A stretch of DNA of 64,000 bases from Hypomyces perniciosus (GCA_008477525.1 SPDT01000010.1:1-64000), one strand, 5' to 3'. Counted from the stretch's first letter, positions 22,096 to 33,598 are shown. Notes: generated by a model from the sequence alone, not told the origin. Program-made: numbers and translations.

Positions 22096-24384
22096 GTGAA
22101 TCTAGGGGCAGAGCCCGCCAGTCTCAGTCCCGAAGTCCAGGTTCATTTAAATGGAGTTTTGCTACGAGAGCAGAAACATCAGAGTACTGAAAACCAACCG
22201 CGAGTGAGCAGTAAAGCCATGGGAGAGAGCTCATTTGCAGCTACGGGCTTGTGGCTAGAGCGCACACAATGGCCAGCTATGTTTCGCAGCTCCCGGCGAG
22301 ACATTTTGCGGGCCCTAACTCGGCTACCAAACCCCCGCTCTCTGACGACGGATTATGTCTTAGGTCAAGGGCCTTGTGATGGAGACCCGGACGTTGTGAG
22401 TCCTTGGCGGGACGAACAGAAGATATCGTGTATTATGGATGCCCTAGGGCATATACTGGATCGATGCGAATACACTGTGCGACATACGAGTCGCATTCTC
22501 TTGTGCTGGCTACGCAGCTCCAAGGCCAACTCTTGTGGCTCAAAACCGTTTACCCTCGTGGCTGAGGAGAGTAGCCGACAGAGGTATCGGGGTCTCTGGA
22601 AACGATTCCTAGCTTATGTTTTTCGGGCCTATCGATGGATACTGAGACTCGGGAACGAGAGACAGCTATCAAGATCAGTGCACAGCTATCAAGTCGATTA
22701 CAACGCCTATGGCAGCATCGAGCTTGGGCTTTTATTGATACCGCTAAGGGTGGATGGCCCGAAATAGACAGGCATGATCACGATAAATGGGCGTTTGATC
22801 CAGATACTAGCTTCGACAGCAATCTTCCCCAGTCAATGGAGGATCACCAGGATACTTCTGGCTGGGGCGACGCCTACCTTAGTGAGTCTGAAAGCGACCC
22901 CGAATACATGGATGGGGACGAGGATGAGGACTTTGAAGATAAGCAGTTTGAGGGTGTTGATGACTGCAGCGATGACCTGGGATATATAAGCGAGGCTGGC
23001 TGGGGGGTTCAGGAAACCAAGTCAACCATCCAGCTCAAGGCTGACGATGAATCTGCCCTTACCGCATGCGACGAATTCCTCGAGCTTCTCTTTCAGCTAA
23101 ATCTAACTTTGAGCATGGAACCCTTCATTGACGGCCAGCCCGGCTCCACGATGCTTATTCGCTTTAGTGGTATCCTTGGTTTCACCCCTGACTGCCGGCA
23201 ATTCTTATTAGCCCGCCAGTTTTGCCCATTCCTTTCCCCGCTTATCTACATCCAACGCCTATTATTCCTAGAAAGCGCCTTACCGGTCCGTCCCTATTCC
23301 ACTCTCGGTATCTTGCAGCGACCGCCAACGCATCAACTCGAGCAACTGAATAAAATTCGTGAAAGATATATGGTTCTTGGCTCGCAGTCTTCCCTGGCAG
23401 AGTTACAGGGCTTACGAGACTCTGGCCGTGCCATTGCGCGAACAGAGCCGCCCCCTTTCCTCCTACGCTGGAGCGACGATGGCAATACGGCTCATCACGG
23501 AGAAGATTTTAGCTTGACGATGGGAAGCTTTCGAAAACTTGCTGAGTACTTTATCGCTCAAGCGGAAGAGTTGAGCGCAAAGCTTATGCTTGGCTTAGAG
23601 CCCGACGTCGACCTGGCGAGGATGAAAGATGATATGACGAACTCGGAATGTGCATACTCTTTTATCAAGCACCCTTCTAACGGCCTTGACAGGGCCTATC
23701 AGGAACTACTAGTCCGGGCCTGCACTTCACGTACCGTTGGGCTTGCTAGACATGGCCAGTGGAGCTGGAATGCCGTTACATCAAATCTCAAGGAGACTGT
23801 GCTACTAGAGGAAATGCTGTTAGGCGGTCTTTATACGGCATGTGGCCAAGTGCCGAGAATACGTGAGTTGCTTAGCCTAGAGAGTGAAAATGGCCCTTTT
23901 TTCGAATCGCGGCATATTCATCTAGAACAACTCTATAATCTACGTCCTCCGACATCATAAGGCGAAAAGGCTTACAAATCGAGAGTTTTATGTGGTGCGG
24001 TTCTTGCCTGTGCGATTGGGGTATATTATGTTTAAATACCTGGCTTACATACGCCGACTATCAGATTTACTACGACGAGAGCGACTTGGATGGCCCAATC
24101 AAAACCAGCCAGGTATACGGCGGAACCGTCTTATTTTCCAGCTCGATGGCGCTGTGTGGAAAACATCTCGTCATACGACAATACTTAAAAATGCTACATT
24201 AAAAGTCTGGGGGCATAAGATCAATGCACAGCTTTATCGTCAGGTTGCGATTGGAATCACTGAGAAGCATGTTCGGGAAGTGCATACGCCTTTCAACCAA
24301 TCCGACGATTCAAGCGCCGAAGCCGACTTGAACATCGTAAAGCGGACATCGTCCCTTACAACGCGGGATCACTTACGGGCTTAA
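22096..24384 (+). pseudogene. Telomere-linked OrsD/RecQ-type protein, middle region
   Basis: Three successive frames give one long homologous protein. 22096-22630 has GLWLERTQWPAMF and RYRGLWKRFLAYVFRAYR. 22635-23950 has an acidic loop (ESESDPEYMDGDEDED) and LLFQLNLTLSMEPFIDGQPG. 23955-24384 has TNREFYVVRFLPVRLGYIMF. These are the conserved blocks lying between the OrsD-like zinc finger and the helicase core in fungal subtelomeric RecQ proteins. Frame changes at about 22630 and 23950 break it (the second by one base at CGACATCATAAGG), and the helicase core is absent downstream. An internal ORF of 441 codons is still open, so decay is recent. These genes typically sit at telomeres of Magnaporthe, Metarhizium and related fungi. 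Confidence 0.65.
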
Positions 24385-24539
24385 TGGTGCATTCCCACAT
24401 CGGCTTCAGCCAACTCTCTTACGCGCCTATGAGTGGGCATCCACTCGCTAGCATGAATTTCTCCACCAGCCGAGCAAAGCGGTGCCTTTTTCATGCAGCC
24501 ACTCATCTTCTATTACTAAGCTGTTAGTACATGTTCTGA

Positions 24540-24840
24540 GGCTTAAGTGGAATATCATAGACGCCCTACCCTTTTGTTGTCAATTGCCATCTGGTAACTG
24601 ACAGCTAAGTTTGCAGGGGAAATTTTGCACAGCGATGCAAGCAAGGGGCAGCTGATGAAAGGTGTCAAGCGGCCGACAATCTTCTCCGTGATGAACTGTG
24701 TCGCCATCATCGCCCTAGCGTAGGAGGAAGGGGGGCGGCTGTTCGCGCAGGCACGGCCAGAGTCTCGTAAGTTCTGTAACTCTGCCAGGGAAGACTGCGA
24801 GCCGACAGCCATATATTTTTTCACGAATTTTATTCAGTTG
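24540..24840 (-). pseudogene. Inverted fragment of the same RecQ-type gene
   Basis: On the minus strand the frame reads KKYMAVGSQSSLAELQNLRD, nearly the same as RERYMVLGSQSSLAELQGLR at about 23360-23420 in the plus-strand copy, then diverges by frameshift. It shows that a second copy of the helicase gene once lay here in opposite orientation, or that part of it was inverted. About 150 bp separate it from the end of the first copy. Confidence 0.7.
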
Positions 24841-25439
24841 CTCGAGTTGTTGCGTTGGACGTACTGCAGCCTTTCCACTCACACTTCTTTACAGATAACA
24901 ATTGAATAACTCGGTAGGTGAATAAAATGGTCCATGTTTGAAATGGCAGACATATATAATGAATGTCGTCGCTTTGGCGTATGCAGGCTTTATGTTTCCA
25001 GGCCATTTAAACTGCGTCCGCTTTACGCGACCTGGTTTCGCGTCCTTTACACGCGCCATGCCGATAGCACAGACTTTTGATTGACTACTGGTAAATCAAC
25101 TGAACCCTGCTAGAAATAATAATTAGCATTGACTACTAGGAAATTGGCTACAGAACACGACATCACATGCCTTTTCACGTGATATCATGGCTTGCGAGAA
25201 GACTTGGATTACTCGGCTAAATGCGACAAAAGATTACTAACAAATATGGGCTTAGTAAGTCACGCTAGACCCAACGCCACAACTGTCACCTGACCGGACC
25301 TCTCATCAGCTAGGTAAGTTTAGGCCAACGCCCCCGTCGGGAACTGAAGTGCGGATGTTTCTTGCCCCCACTACCTGCATTGTGGCTCAATGCGCAAAAC
25401 ATCACCAGCCGTTGTCTTCCATCACCGCGCACACTTATC
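24841..25439. other. Intergenic, upstream of the PD-(D/E)XK gene
   Basis: Mixed-composition sequence with no element or RNA gene seen. The TGACTACTGGTAAAT and TGACTACTAGGAAATT strings near 25082 and 25131 form a short direct repeat. Confidence 0.4.
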
Positions 25440-26970
25440 ATGAGTGACTGTGCTGACATATGGAATTGGCTGAAATCCATCGATGCAACTGAAATCGTTG
25501 TCACCGACGAGGGAGACGAAAATGACCCCTATTCAGACTCTGAGCGACCTCACAAACGAGCACGGCTTCATGAAGGCACTCAACGCGACACTTACGAAGT
25601 TGCACGCGATAACGACAGCGTCGATTGTACGACGCGAGCGGCGAGACCAATCGTCCGACAACCCTTGCCCACGCCTTCCCTCTCTACCTCTACGCCATCG
25701 GTCTTGTCTCGCAAAGACGGAAACGGAGAGTGCAGACTCATGTCAACATCCCCATCCAAACGACCATGGGACTCGTCACTTGAACTGGGTTTGACTCCTT
25801 GCCCCCTTCGAACAGGTGCTGCTGCAAACGACAGAGAAGACTGCAGCGTTACCTCTACACCATCATACACATCCTCCTCTAAAGCGTCCAAAGCCTCGCG
25901 CACTTCCTCCCCAACCAAACAGATTCTGCAGGCTGAGCTACAGCAGACGGGTTTCCGCCAGGCCAGTTTCGCGTTTGACCCTCAACCTCCATCGCTCCAG
26001 GCTCTTTGCCGAGACCTGAAACGTATCTACAATGGGGATGGGATCCTGCCGATGAGGCTCAAAGAGGAGGTGTGCTTGACTGTGTTATAACATTTGTGGG
26101 GCTTCGCTGACGGGTCACAGTATATGGAACTCGAGCTTCCTGAGTTCTTTTTCTGTGATAACCCGGATACGGTTGCTCGCCGATATCCTCAACGCGGTCT
26201 TGTTTGTCGAATCTTGCGTCGGGCCAATGAATGCGACCTTGATGGTAAAGGAGAGTCATCCTGGAATATGGACGTTCATGCACCAGTTCTGGATTGGGTG
26301 CTGGAAGGTGACTCAAACAACGGTGGTTGTCTTGACTCCGAATATTGGTGAGGTTTGCTGTCTCTCTTGCTCCCTCTTGCCCATTCGCTAATTACATAGC
26401 AGCACTACTGCTGGGCTGCTCCGGGAATACAGGCCAAAAAACGCGCCGAGCAAGATGGTCGACTTTTGTCTAACCATTCGTCCGAAACTATCTGAGGAAC
26501 AGGATCTCATCGACACTATTCGCTGTCAACGTCCGGGCAACTCCATCAATCATACCGATTGGGGAGCCTTGAGGAAGCATCCGATTGCAATATCTATCGA
26601 AACGAAACGGCATGGAGAACACTACGATGCCGCCTTGCTCCAGATTGCCACGTGGCACTCGGCTCAGTGGAGAAGCCTAAGTTGGGTAAGGCAGGGGGAG
26701 GTCAACCATCCGCACACGATTGAGTTTCTAGCTGGCCTTATCGTTCAGGGACATGATTGGCAATTTGTTCCATCAATACTCGGTGATGATGCTATTTCTA
26801 AGGTGATGAGGCCGCCGCTGCAGATTGGGGATACGCGTTCTGAAGCAGGTATTTTGAAGCTGTTCAGTTCCCTCCAGCGATTGAAACAGGATGCGGAGGA
26901 GACGTACTGGCCGGCGTTTAAGGCTAGCGTGCTGGGAATTCCAACTGGGACTGCTAGGAAGAGGGTCTGA
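25440..26970 (+). CDS. PD-(D/E)XK nuclease-like fungal protein (PDDEXK_12 type), three exons
   Basis: Exons 25440-26069, 26121-26347 and 26400-26970 join in frame through two introns (51 nt, GTGTGC...CACAG; 52 nt, GTGAGG...CATAG) into about 475 aa. The start MSDCADIWNWLKSI is preferred to an ATG 26 codons upstream because this family begins that way. The N-terminal third is Ser/Pro-rich linker. The core has the conserved SSWNMDVHAPVLD helix, then the catalytic Asp in PSKMVDFCLTI and the E-x-K motif in ISIETKR, followed by a conserved ALLQIATWHSAQWR helix. These match fungal PD-(D/E)XK nuclease-like domains (PF20516). No function has been shown for this lineage-expanded family; nuclease activity is inferred from the intact D...ExK. 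All exons are open, unlike most of its surroundings. Confidence 0.82.
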
Positions 26971-27222
26971 TAGTCGATTAAGTTAACAATATTATGGCAG
27001 TCAACTGGCTCCATTCACTGGTACCGCGAGCCGGCCTCTTACCTCTGACCTTGACGCAGACCTAGGCATTGATATGCGGGATATTCAGGTGGTGCTCCTC
27101 GGCTTACAGATGCGGGGACTGTCAGAAGTGGTGAAGATATGCCTGCAGTCTCGATTGCAGTTAACTCGCTTCCTATCAGCCCCTAACCTATTAATCCTCT
27201 AACCTGAGCGGCTTGCAAACAG

Positions 27223-27425
27223 TTGGCCACAAAAGTCCTGATACGCCACAAAACCCCGATACAGCAACAAATCTGTGTGGGGTTGTCTATAGAAAATGCT
27301 AACCGCATATATTCCGATAGAATTTTTCCGATGTCACCAAATTTCCAAAAAGTAACTACTTCTTTTCTCACCAATTTTATATGAGTGTATCGGGTGTCGT
27401 GGTGTATCACGCCTTTTGTGGCCAA
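27223..27425. mobile_element. MITE with about 48-bp terminal inverted repeats
   Basis: The ends read TTGGCCACAAAAG...CTGATAC and, reversed, the same with few changes. The 203-bp element is flanked by the 4-bp direct repeat ACAG (27219-27222 and 27426-27429), a plausible target duplication. There is no coding capacity. No related full element is visible in the window. Confidence 0.75.
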
Positions 27426-27629
27426 ACAGTTGCGGTACCGAAGGTCCACACCAGCGGGTAACGTTATTTTATCTTAACCCCTGTCTTTCACGCATTCTCT
27501 CATCCCTGCATCCCAAACACGGCGGTATCATGGTCCTTAAATTGCTGGATCCCTTCATATTTATCCCTCCCTCGGCCTAGCTCTTTTCTCATTCTCGTAA
27601 AGAAAACTCGCCCCTAATTATGAAAGGAT

Positions 27630-28220
27630 ATGAATCTCCCACCGCCGTCTCAATCCCACTTCGCCAAGTTCGAAAACTTCACACCCAACAATAGCGCGCC
27701 ATTCGACGATGAATTTGCCCGCCTCGCGTCATCCCAGAACTGGGTCCCCGGTTCCCAGCACTACACCCAGGAGCGCACCATTGCGATGCGCGAGGAACTC
27801 AAGCTGCACTACTTTTCTCAATCGCAGCCACTGGACGGCACCAACGAAGAACCCACGGAAGAAGACCAGCTGAAGGGGTATCAAGACCTGTGCCTGGAAG
27901 TCAATATACCCCCGAGCGACTCCACTGCGGAATGCAAGAAAGATTTGAAGAAAACACTTGTCAACATTGTGGACTTGATCGACGCACGACGTATGCGCAA
28001 GAAGGTTAAAGTATGGCACAATTTTAAAGCGTTTCGTAACTATACCCTGCAAGATGGACATAGAGTCAGTATCGATGAGGCGAAGAAGGATGGGGGATAT
28101 CTGGCGTCTTTGCTTCAGAACCTGCGGGGCTCCCGTCGTCGAAGAAGAGTCGGGGTCGAGAATGCAGGATCGGCAAGAAGAGGCCGAAGTCGACCGTACA
28201 AGGGCTCTGGGGTATTGTAG
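27630..28220 (+). CDS. Conserved fungal hypothetical protein, 196 aa
   Basis: A single exon starting MNLPPPSQSHFAKFENF. The core from FDDEFARLASSQNWVPGSQ through KGYQDLCLEV to ARRMRKKVKVW and DEAKKDGGYLASLL is a pattern I recognise from many ascomycete proteins of unknown function, usually 150-250 aa long. It is hydrophilic and mainly helical, without signal peptide or membrane segments. The C-terminus is a short Arg-rich tail (RGSRRRRRVGV) that could act in nuclear localisation or nucleic acid binding (inference). The gene is intact and shows no decay. Confidence 0.72.
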   Translation: MNLPPPSQSHFAKFENFTPNNSAPFDDEFARLASSQNWVPGSQHYTQERTIAMREELKLHYFSQSQPLDGTNEEPTEEDQLKGYQDLCLEVNIPPSDSTAECKKDLKKTLVNIVDLIDARRMRKKVKVWHNFKAFRNYTLQDGHRVSIDEAKKDGGYLASLLQNLRGSRRRRRVGVENAGSARRGRSRPYKGSGVL

Positions 28221-28263
28221 CTCTTGCTATGGCCTACCGGGAGCCTGGTCCCCTAGTTCATAA

Positions 28264-29000
28264 TATTTTGGAACCAGACAACTAGCCGAACCTGACGTGC
28301 ATTGTAAGAGGCAGGCGATAAAGAGATCATATTTGGTAGCTGTCTCGTAGATTGCCTTTCAACGTTTCGTAGGCTGTGTTGCACTCGTAGGATGGTGTCC
28401 ACGAGGTATTACATATAGAGTGTATGACTTTGGGTCTTTCGATATATCCGAAGAGCTCGGCTTCCTATCCAGATCGTCGGGCAGCAAACCATTCCCATCT
28501 ATATTGATGCCCAATGGGCTCAGCTCTTGCGCCCTGGTGGCTGTGATAGTCCCTAAGTAGCTACAATTCTCAACTATAATGATACCGGGATCGCAGAAGA
28601 TTTGAAAAGCGACCTCAATTGCTGAGATCGTTCCACAGCCGAGGCAGTTCTCCCAGTCGTTGCAAGGCGGACTGTAAACTAGCTCAACGTGCTCCGTGAC
28701 AAAACGAAGCAGTTGAGATGAGCCTACCGAGTACCCGTAGTTTATAGCAACGGAGAGGTCATTTGCGGCTTCTCCCCGATTGTACATCATGGTCGTGTTA
28801 GCTTTAATAATGTTATTTATTTTGGCGGTCTCGATTGCTGGGCAACGCATGGTCAGAAATTCCCATGGATAAAACTCCGGTGCTGCTGGTCTCGCAGTGC
28901 CCAATGTGATCATGCACAATGGACCTTTGGAGTATCTTGGTGCCGACTTCAAAGGAGAAGCCTTTTGTGAACGACGGTTGACGCTGACATGGTGACACTA
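28264..29000 (-). pseudogene. Class I/II aminotransferase (Aro8-like) N-terminal remnant
   Basis: The minus-strand frame 28952-28359 reads KGPLCMITLGTARPAAPEF, NYGYSVGSSQLLRFVTEHV, then an intact cofactor-region block (GCGTISAIEVAFQIF) and YVIPRGHHPTSATQP. These are the N-terminal and PLP-phosphate-binding parts of fold-type I aromatic aminotransferases. A TGA follows QPTKR, after which the same frame continues as KAIYETATKYDLFIA, so the stop probably arose from CGA (Arg) by C-to-T. The catalytic Lys region and the rest are missing. The region before Met 28952 also carries homology in another frame (FTKGFSFE). The NPTG of active enzymes is altered to HPTS. Confidence 0.7.
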
Positions 29001-29699
29001 GAGACGACCATTTGCCGCCGCTAGAAGTAGAGATTCACTTCTAGGCGTATCCATCTTCCGTGTCTGTTGAACGGATCCCTATGTGATTCGCTGCCACATG
29101 TTGTGCAGCCAAACCCCTTTTCGCATGTAGCTAACAGCTGCGTCTATTCTGATAAAGGTCTGAGGTGGGTGTGAGATGGGGTTACTAGAACAGGAGGTCG
29201 TCGCAGCATGCAAATTAGCGTGAAGGCTCCGGGATTAAAAGTGCAACTAGTGGAAGGGAGGAGCTTTTATGATAAAAAGGCGGCTCTACTGAATAAGGAA
29301 GACTACGACAATGTAACAAAGTGCTCTCTAATATGCCTTTTTGATACTGTACCTTCATGAGGCCGGCGATGACTCTCACCTCCCCGTGGTGCCGGCTGGG
29401 AACCTGCGAATGTTTTTGTCCGCGACATTTGCAGAGCTGAGAAGAGTCACTACCGCTAGTACCGGTCTGCGAGCCCTACCACCCACAAAAGCGACAAGGG
29501 AACATTTTAAAAACCATCCGACTCACGACTGCGAAATCGAGCCTACGATCGACAGACGTATGAGTCGTAAGACAGGACACCCTTGGGGCGCATTCGGGCT
29601 GCTCTGCTGGGAGGGCGATAGCGCGCTGTGGATAGATGGAATTGAGCAAGCGAAATGAAGCGATGACGACAAAATCGAGAGAAACGGCTGGGCGTGCTT
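29001..29699. other. Intergenic, nothing assignable
   Basis: Frames at 29341-29658 (both strands) have no recognisable domain and low credibility. No RNA gene or tandem repeat is seen. Confidence 0.35.
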
Positions 29700-30755
29700 G
29701 AACCCACACAGAGAACGACGAGGCGCTTTGGTTAGTAGGAGGGTCACCACTGTGTTGCTTGGCTGTTCTGGATGCAGAGAGAACACAAGTGTGCAAACTC
29801 CTGCGAGACACGGTCGGCCTTGCGAGGGAGATCTCGCAAGGCAGCGCGAAACAGATTTGACAATTTGCGGGGCGCAGCATATAATGGAAGCGACGGAAGA
29901 CTGGGTGGGCGGACTGCAGTTACGACACTTTCTATATGGCTCGAGAGGACGGACGCGCGTGTCGGTCTACTGAGAGGACGGGATCTTGAAGATGACCATC
30001 GAGGATGGGATCTCCAGGTTGGCTGTGGAAGTAGGCTTAAGGAGCAAACTGGTATTGACTTGCGAACCGGCAGTGCCCCGCAAAAGGAGCGGAATAGGAT
30101 CCAAGGGGAGCAAGGTGGAGGGTCTATGTAGGTAGACATGCTGCACCTCTACGAAGAATTTGCGAATACAGATCAATACTTGCAATGCAGCGCCGTCAGA
30201 TGAATGTGAATGCGGACAAGCAAGAGAAACGGTTGATCACTTCCTCTTTCGATGCAGAAAGTGGATAACACAACGAACAGAGATGATGCAATGCACAGAA
30301 ACACAAAGAGGCAACATCTCCTTTTACTTGGGAGGAAAGTCACCGGCAGATGGCCTAGAAGCAGTGCGAGCAGCAATACGGTTCGCAATGGCCACTAGCC
30401 GACTAGATGCTAATTAGTTGCGGAAATGAACCGCACATCCACCCTACAACCCACTTTAGAACCGACCTAACCTCTACCACCTCGTGGGACGAACAGCAGG
30501 CAACGCTTCAGCAGCCGAAGATAGGACGCTGAACACTTGTAGAATCGCCTCCAAGCCGGCTTGCTAATGAAACTACTAACTACGAGAAAACGCAAGAAAT
30601 AAGGAGCGCAAAACAGCACAAACAGGAAAAGGAGACCATATGGGCTTTAGGATAAATGGCGAAGCTTGAGAAACACATATGTACACTATCTAAAGTTGCC
30701 CTTTCGGCTAGAGCCGCCGGGCGTTAATAAATAAATTGTAAATTGTAACTAACAA
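29700..30755 (+). mobile_element. LINE 3' end, truncated
   Basis: The frame at 30160-30417 contains CECGQARETVDHFLFRCRKW, the Cys-rich block that closes the ORF2 of fungal Tad1/I-type LINEs after the RNase H domain. Upstream, WLERTDARVGLLRGRDLED at about 29936 belongs to the same protein but in another frame. The element ends in GGGCGTTAATAAATAAATTGTAAATTG (30720-30748), a simple A/T-rich tail of the kind seen at LINE 3' ends. Everything upstream is missing, as with 5'-truncated copies. Confidence 0.65.
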
Positions 30756-30779
30756 CACTCTTCAATTAAACAACATAAC

Positions 30780-32605
30780 AACGCTATTGAAAGACCAAAC
30801 CAGGCATTTCTATAATCTTTAGCTGCCATTCTATATACATATCCTCCTTTTTTGTCCTCTTGATTTTTGCTGACGTTGCTGGTGGGTTCAAAAGCTTGTA
30901 CATCTCATTCCGTGCCTTTATAATATCTGGAACCTTTATAAACTGCTTATTAGGATCAAAGCTGATCTTTTTTTCCTTTCTGGCCGTAATTCCTCATTCT
31001 CATGCCTTAAGAGAGATAATTCCTTATCTTGGGCTACTAATATTGAATTTTGACGGTCTAGCCCTTTGCCAATCTTTGTGTGACGATCCGGGCTGATTCC
31101 TAACTACCAAACCGAGGCTCGCAGGGTTTATGTTAGCAGAGAGGTCAGGGAGAATACTAAGCAATGTGTTATCACGATTCTATAGAACTGGTGGGTTCAA
31201 GTGAATGCTGTTGTTAACGACTGTCTAAGTAACTATGCTAAATGATCGTGACTTATCCAGTCTTATACAAAGGAGATGCTTGGGTGATCACTGATCCCCT
31301 TAGTGAGCGTTGCTGTGATCACTGCCGTTCATACGGTGATCAAGTTGGTGATCACGACCTTGGTGTAGTGAGCGTTCGAGCGATCACTCTTAGTGCAGTG
31401 ATCACTTCCCTTTGATTGGCTGGGGGATCCGGTATTCTACCGTGATCTCGTGACCAGGTCTTTGACATGATCGGGTCGTGACACTTTGTCAGAAAGAGCC
31501 GAAGTGTGCGATCGATCTTTGCAGAAGAAGAAATATCTTGGAAGACCTTCCTTAGCTGCTGTGACGACTGGGGCGTATTGAAAAAGGTCTCTAATAACTC
31601 AGACGGCTTGGCCACGGCCTTTGGTGGTGTAACTGGCCGTTCTTCTGGCTTGCTTGTCATTGGGTTAAGAAGGGGCTTTGTCATTGAGACCGGCCATAAT
31701 CCAGATGATTTCCAGCCCGCAATAATATTCTTAGTTGTTAATCCAAGCTGCCTTGCCTTATGATAGCAGCGAATAAAGGTAATCTTGCCCAGTTGAGTGG
31801 CATCATCAATTCCAGCCAGTTTGTTAAGTTCTCGTCGGTATGCATTCTTAACTGGACCAAAAACAGCAACATCGAGAGGCTGAAGAACATGGGAAGAATG
31901 CGGAGGTAAAAAAAAATAAGATAAATATTGTTGAAGAAGCATTCAAACATAAAATCGTCTGTTGTGCGACTTCCATGGCCATCAACAATAAGAAGTCTTT
32001 TATCTCCTTCCTTTGCTGGCTTTGTCTGAGGGATAAAGATCTTCTTTAACCATATAATAGCAATTTGGTCATTAGTCCAGCCTCTCTCAGACGAAGTAAA
32101 CTCCCAAGTATCAAGAAAGTCAAGCTCTTTGGGAAACCATTGCTGTTGAACAGTCTTTCCTTTAAAGATAACTAAGGGGGTCAGGGCTTGGCCGACTGCT
32201 GAGATACATTCGAGTATTGTGATCCAAGATCGCGAGCCAGGGTTCTTGACCATTGTAACCTTCTTCTCTGAGCTCCCAAGCACAAGGCCATTGTGCCCTA
32301 GCCCTTCCATTATCCCTGATTCGTCCATGTTGTAACGGTTTTCTGGTTTGACTGCCTTGACGGCTGGTATCTCCATCAACATAAAGAAGTCCTCAATTTT
32401 TTAGTTGTTGCTCCATTAAACCGAGAAGAATCAAGCTTCTGACCTCTAAGAGTCTTAATCTCAGGATTTCGACGTAAAAACGCCTCCATCTAGTGAGTTC
32501 CGACTGGATCTTGATGGCCGTGTTTTTTGGCAACACGACTGGCGAAGTCGGCGACTTGTGCATGTGTTGGAGGGAACCCTAGGGCATCTTGGGCTAAGAC
32601 CCAAT
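30780..32605 (-). mobile_element. pogo/Fot1-type transposase, broken, with an inserted solo LTR
   Basis: Read on the minus strand, the pieces are in order. The HTH/CENP-B segment (VLAQDALGFPPTHAQVADFA) from about 32605 holds one stop. From 32382 come NRYNMDESGIMEGLG and LLIVDGHGSR, carrying the first two catalytic Asp residues. After a frame change in the A-run near 31910 comes PPHSSHVLQPLDVAVFGPVK. After the solo LTR the C-terminus continues (KKISFDPNKQFIKVPDIIKA). At least one stop, one frameshift and one insertion inactivate it. The N-terminal end abuts the Tc1-like element at 32606. Confidence 0.78.
31079..31483. mobile_element. Solo LTR, 405 bp, with CTTTG target duplication
   Basis: Starts TGTGACGATCCGGGC and ends CGGGTCGTGACA, flanked by CTTTG at 31074-31078 and 31484-31488. 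It splits the pogo transposase frame, so it arrived after that element. A close relative lies at 39946-40352. The LTR is packed with GTGATCAC-type palindromes. The internal part was presumably removed by LTR-LTR recombination. Confidence 0.88.
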
Positions 32606-33598
32606 GTCACGGCATGGCTAACCACTCGGCCAAGTCGCACTACAAAAGCTACATTGCAGTTGTAAGGTCGGAAGACCTTGCACTGCAATAGTGGTTATAT
32701 ATGGCTTGACTTGGTACTGTGACAACGCGCTTCCTCCCGAAACATGGTATCCAATACAGAACTGCTTTACAACGCCCTAAATTAACGGAAGAATTAGCAA
32801 AAAACGGCTAGAATTTGCGAAGAAATGGGTAAATAATACTCCAGAGGATTGGCAGCGCTGGATCTTTTCATATGAGACTACAGTTGCTCGCGGTGCAGGA
32901 GAGAGGCAAAAGTGGGTTTTTTGCCGCCCAGTATGTCTTTAAATACTTGCTATTTTTAACCCCAATTAACCAGATATAGAGTGAAAGATTAGATCGCGAT
33001 AAAATTCAAGGAAAGACAAAGCCGACACGGCATTTCCAGATGTTCTGGGCCGGATTTGCGTTCAATAGGAGGACTTTAATTGTGCCTCTCCTTGGCGACC
33101 CAGAATCTAAGCGTGGTGGCGTTTCTGGCCGCATTATCCTCGAATGCCTACAAGAAAACCTTCCAACAATTGCAGAACTGATTTTATTTTCGTCCAGGAT
33201 AATGCTCCAACACATACAGCCAGTGTAGTACAGCAGTGGTTGAGGGAATGGGCTGAAGAGAATGGGGTTACTTTAGTGGATTGGCCGGCTTATTCGCCAG
33301 ATCTTAACCTTATTGAAAATCTATGGAAGCTATTAAAAGAAAAAATAATTAAAATGTATCCTGAACTATCTGATATGCCTAAAAACAATCAGACTATGCA
33401 AAAGCTATGCCAGGCAGTTATAGAATAATGGGAGCTATTTGAAGATGACCTGCATCGGCTTATGCTATCGATGACCAACTGTCACAGCACCAAGTCAAGC
33501 CATATATAACCACTTTGCAGTGTAAGGTCTTCGACCTTACAACTGCAATCTACCTTTTGTAGTGCGACTTGGCCGAGTGGTTAGCCATGCCGTAACAG
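32606..33598 (+). mobile_element. Tc1-like transposon with about 120-bp inverted ends, decayed
   Basis: The ends (ACGGCATGGCTAACCACTCG ... GGCTTGACTTGG) are inverted copies of each other with a few indels. Inside, the plus strand encodes a Tc1-type transposase in broken frames: near 32830 NTPEDWQRWIFSYET, at 33040 FWAGFAFNRRTLIVPLLGD, and at 33200-33420 VQDNAPTHTA and WPAYSPDLNLIENLWKLLKE. These carry the second catalytic Asp and the Glu in a DD34E-type arrangement. The first Asp region reads SYET instead of SDE. A frameshift at about 33170 separates the last block. It is inserted at the 5' part of the pogo element. Confidence 0.8.
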
